Translations under genes and position numbers: made by a program
Notes under the pieces: generated by a model
Database searches by the model: none
Seen by the model: only the letters and a program-made list of their open reading frames with translations
Told to the model about the DNA's origin: nothing
From: Leptofilum sp965368765
GTDB taxonomy: Bacteria; Chloroflexota; Anaerolineae; Promineifilales; Promineifilaceae
Assembly: GCA_965368765.1 (NCBI GenBank)
Contig: CBDUOF010000303.1
Span: 1 to 7,124, forward strand
Direction: 5' to 3'
Length of the DNA stretch: 7,124 nucleotides
Shown: positions 1 through 6,295 of the stretch, piece by piece
Numbering within the stretch: position 1 is the first letter of the stretch
Layout of the letters: the number at the start of each line of letters is the position of its first letter

Positions 1-174
1 ATATCCGTAACCGGTTTCATAATCGGGCAGTTTTGTGAGGTCGGTGAGATATTGCAGTCTCCAGGCCTGGTGGGTACCGCGATAGTGTAACATCATACGG
101 GCGAATTCCAGATAGAACTGTGCCACCTCTGTTGGTGTCGGGTCTGTTTCCGCAAGATTCATGGCCTGGTGCAT
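1..174 (-). CDS. Partial unidentified protein, N-terminal part, runs off left edge
   Basis: Read on the minus strand, the frame is open from an ATG at 174 (alternative ATG at 162) to the window edge, about 58 residues. The peptide begins MHQAMNLAETDPTPTE and continues with an amphipathic, aromatic-rich stretch containing FYLEFARMM and HQAWRLQYLTDLT. Its composition looks like a real helical protein, whereas the opposite strand here gives a low-quality peptide. The same frame stays open further upstream (GKYVNAIQRDRVQ), back to a GTG at 270 inside the divergent gene, so the true start is uncertain. No clear Shine-Dalgarno site precedes either ATG. With the 174 start the divergent gap to the ThDP gene is about 59 bp and must hold both promoters. 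I do not recognise the family; a helical-repeat (TPR-like) protein is a guess only. Confidence 0.5.
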   Translation of the reverse strand, partial: MHQAMNLAETDPTPTEVAQFYLEFARMMLHYRGTHQAWRLQYLTDLTKLPDYETGYGY

Positions 175-233
175 TGACTGCAGTGCCTGTACCCGATCGC
201 GCTGAATGGCGTTTACATATTTACCAGAGTTCC

Positions 234-2186
234 ATGTCCCAAGACATCTCGAAAAAGCTCGTTTGGTCACGCGTTGGCGAGCTGGATATGCTCGACGTGG
301 GTCGCATTACCACCGTGCAGGTTGGTCATCACACCATTGCCCTTACGCGTACCGAAGAGGGCTACGGGGCAATTAACAACCGCTGCCCTCATCAGGGTGG
401 CCCGTTAGGCGACGGCTTTTTGCAGGATGGCTATGTCATCTGCCCCTGGCACGCCTACGAATACCACCCCTGCACAGGTGAACCGCCCGGCGGCTACGAT
501 GATGCTGTACCGGCCTACGCGGTTGAGGAGCGAGAGGATGGTCTCTATATCGGCGTGCCTGAGGTAGAACATGAGCCTACGCTGATGGATCAGATGGTGG
601 AAGTCATGACCGATTGGGGCGTAGACACCGTGTTTGGCATGGTGGGGCATTCTAACCTTGGGTTGGCCGATGCGTTTCATCAGGCGGCAGAAAACGGCCG
701 TCTTCAATACATCGGCATTCGGCATGAGGGTGCGGCAGCCTTTGCCGCCAGCGGCTACGCCAAGCTCACGGGCAAGCCCGCCGCCTGCTTTTCCATTGCC
801 GGGCCAGGGGCCACCAACCTGCTCACTGGTCTGTGGGATGCCAAAGTAGACCGCGTACCCATTTTAGCCCTGACCGGACAGGTCAACAGCCAGGTTTTGG
901 GGCCAGGGGCGTTTCAAGAAGTACCGCTCAATGAAGCGTTCCAAGCCGTCTCGGCCTGGAGCCAGACCGTTTTGCGCCGCGAAAACGCCACCGAACTCAT
1001 GGCCCTGGCGCTCAAGCACGCCATCGTCAAGCGAGACGTGGGACATCTTATCTTCCCGGACGAAGTGCAGACGATGCCCGCAGTGAAAAACCCAACGCCA
1101 CGACCGCAAGACGGCCGTATTGCGCCAGCCCAAATCACCCCGCCAGCTGCCGAACTGGACAAAGCCATCGAGATGATCGAACAGGCCGAAAGGCCAGGAA
1201 TTATTGTGGGGAATGGGGCGCGGCCGTTTTCCCGGGAAATCATTGCCCTGGCCGAAAAGCTAGACGCACCGGTCATCACCACCTTCAAAGCCAAAGGCAC
1301 CATCCCCGACAGTCACCCGCTGGCCTGCGGCGTGCTGGGTCGCAGCGGCACGCCCGTCGCCAGCGCCACCATGATGCGCTCCGACCTGCTGCTGGTTTTT
1401 GGCGCCAGCTTCAGCAACCACACCAGCATCACCCAAAAACGCCCCGTTATCCAGGTCGATTTTGACCGCATGATGCTGGGCAAGTTTCACGAGGTCACCT
1501 TGCCGCTCTGGGGCGAAATCGGCGCCACGCTAGAGCTGTTCACCGAGCGCGTCACGCAGCAAGCCAGGCCCAAACGGCGCGACTATGTGGTGCGTTTGTG
1601 GCAAAATTGGCGGGCGGATAAGCAAAAACGAGCCAATACGCCGAGCCAAAGCGGCCGTATTGCCAACGCCGCCATCTTCCAAATCTTGAACGACGTCACC
1701 CCGGCCGATGCTGTCATCGCGGTGGACGTGGGCAACAACGCCTACTCCTTTGGCATGTATTTTGAGGCGCAGCGGCAGCATGTGCTCATGTCTGGTTATC
1801 TGGGCTCGATTGGCTTTGCCTTCCCAGCGGCGATGGGCGCCTGGGCGGCGGCACCGGAACGCAAGATTATTGCCATCGCTGGAGATGGTGGCTTTGGCCA
1901 ATACATGGCGGAATTCACAACGGCCGTCAAATACAACATGCCCATCACCCTGGTGCTGCTAAACAATTCCGAACTAGCCAAAATCAGCCGTGAGCAGCGC
2001 GGTGGCAACTTCCATGTCTGGCAAACCAGCCTGCACAACCCCAACTTTGCCGATTATGCCCAAAACTGCGGCGGCCTCGGCATTCGCGTGGAGCAGATTG
2101 AGCAGTTGCGCCCGGCCCTGGAACAAGCCTTCGCCCACAGCGGCCCCAGCCTCGTCGAAATCATCAGCGCGGCCGACCAGCTATGA
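234..2186 (+). CDS. Rieske [2Fe-2S]-fused thiamine-diphosphate-dependent enzyme (pyruvate oxidase/acetolactate synthase superfamily)
   Basis: This 650-residue cytoplasmic protein (no signal peptide or membrane segment) joins two modules. Residues about 10-110 are a Rieske domain with ligands C51-P-H53 and C70-P-W-H73. It lacks the extra disulfide cysteines of bc1-type Rieske proteins, so it is ferredoxin-like. Residues about 115-645 are a complete ThDP enzyme: a PYR domain with the cofactor-activating Glu165 (RHEGAAAF), a central domain (about 303-435), and a PP domain with the Mg-ThDP motif G550-D-G running to N577-N578. The general family reaction is decarboxylation of a 2-oxo acid with transfer of the C2 unit to an acceptor or oxidation of it. 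Region 575-610 resembles pyruvate oxidases most, but FAD use and substrate are not determinable; acetolactate-synthase-like, oxalyl-CoA-decarboxylase-like or sulfoacetaldehyde-acetyltransferase-like roles remain possible. The ATG at 234 was chosen because the Rieske fold starts just after it; an open GTG at 120 adds 38 residues unlike any domain and overlaps the divergent gene. The Shine-Dalgarno is weak. Confidence 0.9.
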   Translation: MSQDISKKLVWSRVGELDMLDVGRITTVQVGHHTIALTRTEEGYGAINNRCPHQGGPLGDGFLQDGYVICPWHAYEYHPCTGEPPGGYDDAVPAYAVEEREDGLYIGVPEVEHEPTLMDQMVEVMTDWGVDTVFGMVGHSNLGLADAFHQAAENGRLQYIGIRHEGAAAFAASGYAKLTGKPAACFSIAGPGATNLLTGLWDAKVDRVPILALTGQVNSQVLGPGAFQEVPLNEAFQAVSAWSQTVLRRENATELMALALKHAIVKRDVGHLIFPDEVQTMPAVKNPTPRPQDGRIAPAQITPPAAELDKAIEMIEQAERPGIIVGNGARPFSREIIALAEKLDAPVITTFKAKGTIPDSHPLACGVLGRSGTPVASATMMRSDLLLVFGASFSNHTSITQKRPVIQVDFDRMMLGKFHEVTLPLWGEIGATLELFTERVTQQARPKRRDYVVRLWQNWRADKQKRANTPSQSGRIANAAIFQILNDVTPADAVIAVDVGNNAYSFGMYFEAQRQHVLMSGYLGSIGFAFPAAMGAWAAAPERKIIAIAGDGGFGQYMAEFTTAVKYNMPITLVLLNNSELAKISREQRGGNFHVWQTSLHNPNFADYAQNCGGLGIRVEQIEQLRPALEQAFAHSGPSLVEIISAADQL

Positions 2187-2188
2187 GC

Positions 2189-2288
2189 GGAACACAGAGA
2201 ACCACGGAGAAGCACGGAGTTACACAGAGATTTAAAGGGATTTTTTTCTCCGTGAACCTCTTTGCCTCCTCTGTGCAACTCCGTGTTC
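2189..2288. repeat. Imperfect inverted repeat built of about 10-nt 'CACRGAG' units
   Basis: Just after the ThDP gene stop, four consecutive 10-nt units fit A-N-CAC-R-GAG-A: AACACAGAGA (2191), ACCACGGAGA (2201), AGCACGGAGT (2211), TACACAGAGA (2221). A spacer containing TTTAAAGGG and seven T follows. The right arm (2247-2288) then carries the complement of similar units (TCTCCGTGAA, a diverged unit, CCTCTGTGCA, ACTCCGTGTT). Aligning the two arms by eye gives roughly three quarters identity over about 42 nt, so the RNA can fold into a long imperfect hairpin. From general familiarity, similar 'cacagag' hairpin arrays recur between genes in several bacterial phyla; their role is not settled here. 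It may be a REP/MITE-like element. Confidence 0.75.
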
Positions 2289-2298
2289 CTGCTTTTTT
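2191..2298 (+). terminator. Possible intrinsic terminator downstream of the ThDP gene
   Basis: The long imperfect hairpin 2191-2288 is followed within a few bases by a run of six T (2293-2298), the layout of a rho-independent terminator. It lies immediately after the ThDP stop codon (2184-2186) and would separate that gene from the downstream pair. Against this, the stem is long and imperfect rather than short and GC-rich, and a second T-run (2241-2247) lies in the loop. Termination is inferred, not shown. Confidence 0.4.
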
Positions 2299-2304
2299 CC
2301 CTGA

Positions 2305-2372
2305 GTAAACCACAAAGACATGGCGCTTTTTACGTCAAAAGACTTAATGTGGTTTACCCCTAAGGAGTAAAC
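2305..2372 (+). promoter_or_regulatory. Leader with two mutually exclusive stems next to the ribosome binding site
   Basis: A perfect 10-bp inverted repeat is present: GTAAACCACA (2305-2314) and TGTGGTTTAC (2348-2357), separated by 33 nt. The octamer GAGTAAAC occurs twice, at 2303-2310 and again at 2365-2372 overlapping the Shine-Dalgarno. The right arm GTTTAC (2352-2357) can therefore pair with either the distal copy (10 bp) or the proximal GTAAAC (2367-2372). The latter gives a 6-bp stem whose 9-nt loop (2358-2366) holds most of the Shine-Dalgarno. This could be a translational switch, or the 10-bp arms could be two half-sites for a DNA-binding regulator (about 43 bp centre to centre). No known riboswitch class was recognised. 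Confidence 0.4.
2362..2367 (+). promoter_or_regulatory. Strong Shine-Dalgarno site for the Rieske/glutamate-synthase-like gene
   Basis: AAGGAG lies six nucleotides upstream of the ATG at 2374. It is the only clear Shine-Dalgarno match among the gene starts in this window and fixes the start. It may be partly masked by the leader stem described for 2305-2372. Confidence 0.8.
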
Positions 2373-2373
2373 A

Positions 2374-4008
2374 ATGACAATCTCAACAACTAACCAGGTA
2401 AAAGTTGCCTCCTGGAGTGAGCTAAAAGACCGTGAACCCGCCTATGCGTTGGTCGCCAACGTCGATTTAGTGGTGATTCGGTACGATGAGACGGTATCGG
2501 TTTTGTACGGCCGTTGCCTGCATCGCGGCGCACTCCTGGCCGATGGATCAATCAAAGGCGAGGATTTAATCTGCGGCGTGCACAACTGGGATTATCGGCT
2601 GGATACGGGCATCAGTGCCTACAACAACGAGGAAGTCCTGCCCAAATTTAACGCCTGGGTGGATCAAGCTGCCAATGCCGTGTACGTAGACGAAGCTGAA
2701 ATCGCCGCCTGGGAGCAAGAAAACCCACAGCCTTACCAGCGTGACAAATACCTCGGCCTATATGAAGATACGCACGGCACGGTCAATGAACCGTACAACA
2801 AATACATTCGCAATCTCGCTAAAAACGGACTGTCCGGGCATCATGGTGCGGTCTCGGCCATGGGCGTGCCGCTCACGGAACTGCCTCGCTGGGAAGATAT
2901 TCAAATTCTCACGGCGCAGTTGGCCAAACGGCCGTTGCTCGACGATGTGCCTGTAGGGACTGAACTGATCATTGGGCCAAAGGCAAAACGGCCGCTCAAG
3001 CTAGACATTCCCCTCTTTGTCAGCGATATGAGCTTTGGGGCGCTCAGCGAAGAGGCCAAAATTGCCCTGGCGACGGGTGCAGAGCTAGCCGGAACCGGCA
3101 TTTGTTCCGGCGAAGGCGGCATGCTGCCCGAAGAACAGGCCGCCAACTCCCGCTACTTTTACGAACTGGCTTCCGGTAAATTTGGCTGGGACATTGAAAA
3201 AGTGAAAAAGGTGCAGGCGTTCCACTTCAAAGGGGGGCAAGGAGCCAAAACAGGCACCGGCGGTCATCTCCCTGGCAGCAAAGTGGTGGGCAAGATTGCC
3301 GAAGTACGCGAGCTGGAGGAAGGTCAGGATGCCGTTAGTCCCGCCACGTTCCCCGATTTGATCACTTTAGAAGATTATCAGCGCGTCGCTGCCGAGGTGC
3401 GCCAGGCATCGGGCGGCATTCCCATTGGCTTCAAGCTCTCCGCTCAGCACATCGAAGCGGACATAGATTTTGCCTTGAAAATTGGCGTGGATTACATTAT
3501 TTTAGACGGCCGTGGTGGCGGAACTGGTGCCGCACCCAATGTCTTCAAAAACAATATCTCCGTGCCCACGATGGTGGCCCTGGCTCGCGCCCGCCGCCAT
3601 CTTGACAATCGCGGCGTCAGCGGAGAGGTCACGCTCATCATTACTGGTGGACTTCGTACCGAATCTGATTTTGTGAAGGCATTGGCCCTGGGAGCAGACG
3701 GGGTCGCCATTGCCAACTCAGCCATGCAAGCCATCGGCTGCCTGGGAATGAGAGCCTGCCACACCAACAACTGCCCGGTAGGCATTGCTACCCAAAAGAA
3801 AAATCTGCGCTCTCGCCTCATAGTGCGGCAGTCGGCCAAGCAGTTACAGACTTTTTTTGAGGCAACGGTTCACCTGATGCAGGTATTGGCTCGCGCCTGC
3901 GGCCACGATCACCTCAACAAGTTTGAAGGAGGCGACCTCACCACCTGGAACCGCGACATCGCTTATCTGACAGGCGTTGCATTTGGTGGTGTTGTGCCGC
4001 TAGACTAA
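2374..4008 (+). CDS. Rieske [2Fe-2S]-fused glutamate-synthase-like FMN/[3Fe-4S] protein
   Basis: This 544-residue cytoplasmic protein has an N-terminal Rieske domain (about 8-108) with ligands C48-L-H50 and C67-G-V-H70. The synthase domain of glutamate synthase large subunit follows from about residue 130. Supporting motifs are LFVSDMSFGALSEEA (214-228), GAKTGTGGHLPG (290-301), DGRGGGTGAAP (378-388), and the [3Fe-4S] cysteines C456-x5-C462-x4-C467 in a context (ACHTNNCPVGIATQ) matching GltB. The N-terminal glutaminase domain with its Cys1 nucleophile is absent, as in archaeal-type and methylamine-glutamate N-methyltransferase C-type proteins. It therefore cannot release ammonia from glutamine itself. 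FMN binding and electron passage from the Rieske centre to 3Fe-4S/FMN are inferred. The substrate may be 2-oxoglutarate/glutamate or another amine; no partner subunits (glutaminase, GltD, GlxB/MgsA-like) are in the window. The gene likely heads an operon with the phospholipase gene 22 bp downstream. Confidence 0.88.
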   Translation: MTISTTNQVKVASWSELKDREPAYALVANVDLVVIRYDETVSVLYGRCLHRGALLADGSIKGEDLICGVHNWDYRLDTGISAYNNEEVLPKFNAWVDQAANAVYVDEAEIAAWEQENPQPYQRDKYLGLYEDTHGTVNEPYNKYIRNLAKNGLSGHHGAVSAMGVPLTELPRWEDIQILTAQLAKRPLLDDVPVGTELIIGPKAKRPLKLDIPLFVSDMSFGALSEEAKIALATGAELAGTGICSGEGGMLPEEQAANSRYFYELASGKFGWDIEKVKKVQAFHFKGGQGAKTGTGGHLPGSKVVGKIAEVRELEEGQDAVSPATFPDLITLEDYQRVAAEVRQASGGIPIGFKLSAQHIEADIDFALKIGVDYIILDGRGGGTGAAPNVFKNNISVPTMVALARARRHLDNRGVSGEVTLIITGGLRTESDFVKALALGADGVAIANSAMQAIGCLGMRACHTNNCPVGIATQKKNLRSRLIVRQSAKQLQTFFEATVHLMQVLARACGHDHLNKFEGGDLTTWNRDIAYLTGVAFGGVVPLD

Positions 4009-4030
4009 CTTTTTTACCTGGGCAAATCTA

Positions 4031-6277
4031 ATGGATGACAACGTGACCAATCACCTTCCTGTCCATGAGCCAATGGACCTTTCAATTGCCTGGCAATATT
4101 TGGGCAGCGCCGTCGAACCCTACCACGATCTTTTGCAACCTGCTTTTGGCTACGTGCGGCTTGCCGCCAATGAATGCCTGCTGCGCCAGGGAGAGCGGGG
4201 CGACACGCTTTACATTGTCCTGACAGGTCGATTACGGGTGGTTGATGAGAATAGCAGAGGGGAAGAGCAATTTCTAACGTTTAAGGAGCCTGGCGAAGGC
4301 GTCGGTGAAATCTCTTTGTTGACAAGTGAACGGAGAACGGCGTCCGTCTTTGCCGAGGTTGAAACGAGGCTGTACTCTTTGTCCCGACAGGCCCTCGATG
4401 AGATTGCCAAGCAATCTGCCGAAGCGGGTGACGCGATCAACCGCGCTTTGAAACAGCACATTCATCAATCGCGTCTGAATCATGTTCTCATATTAACCAG
4501 TATTTTTAAGGATTTAAGCGAAGAGGTCTTACAGGACTTACAGGCTGAATTAGAGCTGCTCACCGTTGCCAGTGGCGGGGTCATCATGAAGAGCGATGAA
4601 GAGGCAGACGCGCTCTATATCATCATTGGTGGCCGACTGCGCGTTGTGAGCAAATCGTCTAAAGGGGGACAAGCTTATACCGTAGACTCTCGCCGAGGGC
4701 AAACGGTTGGCGAAATTGGCTTAATTACTGGTGAAAAACGTTCTGCTACCGTATTTGCTGTGCGCGACTCTTTGTTGGCCAGATTGTCCCAAGCGTCCTT
4801 TCGAAAGCTGGTACAGAAATACCCCGAGGCAATATTGTCTCAATTTGCTGCCCCCATTATTGCTCGCTTGCGCAGTCAGGTAGCCGGAGCAATATTAAAA
4901 ACCAGCGCCGTGACCACGATTACGGTTACGGCCGTTGATCACACGGTCCCACTAAAGGATTTCACCGAAAAATTATCGAAAGCTCTGGGCCAACTAGGCG
5001 CCACCAAGAGACTTGATAGTGACGCGTGCGAAGCACAGTTGGGGACAGCCAACGTCGCTTATTTGGCAGACACTGATCCCAAGAACGAGAGGTTTGTCTT
5101 TTGGCTGAACGAACAGGAAGCAACCCATGAATATGTCGTTTATGAAGCCGACTATGAATTGACCAGCTGGACCGAAAGGTGTATTCGACAGGCAGATATG
5201 GTGCTGATTGTCGGCCAGGCACACGCTTCTCCCCAACTTAGTGACATAGAATTGCGCTTAAAGCGCGATGCGATTACTTTGCAAAAAATCCAATGTTTGA
5301 TCCTGCTGCACAGTAAAGAAACGCATGCGCCAGGGCAAACCTCCGACTGGCTGGCAAACCGAACAGTCCGAGCCCATTATCATATACGGTTGGGAGAAAC
5401 GGCCGATTATGAACGAATCGGCCGTATGATTACGGGTCATGGGGTTGGCGTGGTTTTAAGTGGCGGCGGGGCACGTGCCCTTGCCCACATTGGCGTTATC
5501 CGCGCCCTGGAAGAAAGCGGGATAACCATTGATGCCATCGGTGCCGTCAGCGGTGGTGCCATTGTCGCAGGGTTATGGGCAATGGGTTTACATCATGATG
5601 ACATTGTGCAAAAGAGCCGTCAAGCAACTGATCGCATCGACTACACCTTCCCGCTGCACGCTCTGACAAGCGGCCGTAACTGGACCAATGCGATGAGAAA
5701 TCTCTTTGGGGACGTGTGCATTGAAGATTTATGGCGGCGTTTCTTCTGCATCTCCACAAATCTATCGCAAGCCAAATTACACAGCCATGAGTCAGGCTCG
5801 CTCATGCATGCGGTTCGAGCCAGCACAGCCATTCCCGGCATCCTACCACCTGTGTTTCACGAAGGGGTTGTGTTGGTAGATGGCGGTATCATCAACAACT
5901 TGCCAGCGGATCTAATGAGAGCCCATCCAGACATCGGTCAAGTTATCGCAATCGATGTTGGCATGGCCGATTCATCGGCAATGGTCAAGCCGTTTGATTA
6001 TGCCATATCAGGCTGGAAGTCACTCTGGAGCCGCCTATCGCCCTGGGCCAACCGTCCCACAGCGCCCGCTATCAGCGATGTTTTGCTGCGCTCAATCTCG
6101 ATTACAAACACGCAATCGGCCAAAGCCACCAAGCACCTTGTTGACCTTTTTCTTAAGCCGCCGGTGCAAACGTTTGGTCTCATGGATTTTGACAAAATAG
6201 AGGCGTTGGCTGAGATTGGCTATGACTATGCCTGTAAAGAAATCAGTAAATGGCAAAATGAGCGCCTAGAAAAATAG
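4031..6277 (+). CDS. NTE-like patatin phospholipase with two cyclic-nucleotide-binding domains
   Basis: This 748-residue protein is a probable lysophospholipase/phospholipase acting at the inner face of the membrane. Two CNB domains come first, about 25-150 and 155-285. Each has a phosphate-binding cassette: G92-E-I-S-L-L...R102-T-A-S-V and G227-E-I-G-L-I...R237-S-A-T-V, with the Glu and Arg expected to contact cyclic nucleotide. Residues 295-470 match the linker preceding the catalytic domain in eukaryotic NTE/PNPLA6 (LTSWTERCIRQADMVLIVG at 377-395, then LILLH and TG-GVGVVL). The patatin domain (about 472-640) has the oxyanion loop G478-GGARA, nucleophile Ser507 and catalytic Asp617 (VDGG). 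The nucleophile elbow reads A-V-S-G-G rather than the usual G-x-S-x-G. The N-terminal transmembrane helix and third CNB domain of animal NTE are missing. The gene begins 22 bp after the upstream stop with no clear Shine-Dalgarno, which suits translational coupling in one operon. Lipid substrate and cAMP/cGMP preference are unknown. Confidence 0.9.
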   Translation: MDDNVTNHLPVHEPMDLSIAWQYLGSAVEPYHDLLQPAFGYVRLAANECLLRQGERGDTLYIVLTGRLRVVDENSRGEEQFLTFKEPGEGVGEISLLTSERRTASVFAEVETRLYSLSRQALDEIAKQSAEAGDAINRALKQHIHQSRLNHVLILTSIFKDLSEEVLQDLQAELELLTVASGGVIMKSDEEADALYIIIGGRLRVVSKSSKGGQAYTVDSRRGQTVGEIGLITGEKRSATVFAVRDSLLARLSQASFRKLVQKYPEAILSQFAAPIIARLRSQVAGAILKTSAVTTITVTAVDHTVPLKDFTEKLSKALGQLGATKRLDSDACEAQLGTANVAYLADTDPKNERFVFWLNEQEATHEYVVYEADYELTSWTERCIRQADMVLIVGQAHASPQLSDIELRLKRDAITLQKIQCLILLHSKETHAPGQTSDWLANRTVRAHYHIRLGETADYERIGRMITGHGVGVVLSGGGARALAHIGVIRALEESGITIDAIGAVSGGAIVAGLWAMGLHHDDIVQKSRQATDRIDYTFPLHALTSGRNWTNAMRNLFGDVCIEDLWRRFFCISTNLSQAKLHSHESGSLMHAVRASTAIPGILPPVFHEGVVLVDGGIINNLPADLMRAHPDIGQVIAIDVGMADSSAMVKPFDYAISGWKSLWSRLSPWANRPTAPAISDVLLRSISITNTQSAKATKHLVDLFLKPPVQTFGLMDFDKIEALAEIGYDYACKEISKWQNERLEK

Positions 6278-6295
6278 CGACTTATGCCGGGCCAA

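Noticed and set aside
120..233. GTG start at 120 giving a 38-residue N-terminal extension of the ThDP enzyme
   Set aside because: The extra peptide has no domain character, is antisense to a better coding frame on the minus strand, and the Rieske fold begins right after the ATG at 234.
914..1303. Minus-strand open frame of 129 codons inside the ThDP gene
   Set aside because: It lies wholly opposite a well-supported gene, and its translation is low-complexity (Ala/Ser/Arg-rich) with no recognisable domain; other antisense frames in the window were dropped for the same reason.
2191..2288. CRISPR array
   Set aside because: The units are only 10 nt with no unique spacers, and the second half is the inverted complement of the first.
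2374..4008. Complete glutamate synthase large subunit (gltB)
   Set aside because: The protein is about one third of GltB length and lacks the glutaminase domain, so the gltB symbol would mislead.
234..4008. Rieske non-heme iron oxygenase alpha subunits
   Set aside because: Both Rieske domains are followed by ThDP or FMN/3Fe-4S catalytic domains, with no mononuclear-iron (His-His-Asp) catalytic domain.
4009..4020. Intrinsic terminator between the glutamate-synthase-like and phospholipase genes
   Set aside because: A run of six T is present (4010-4015), but no convincing GC-rich stem precedes it.
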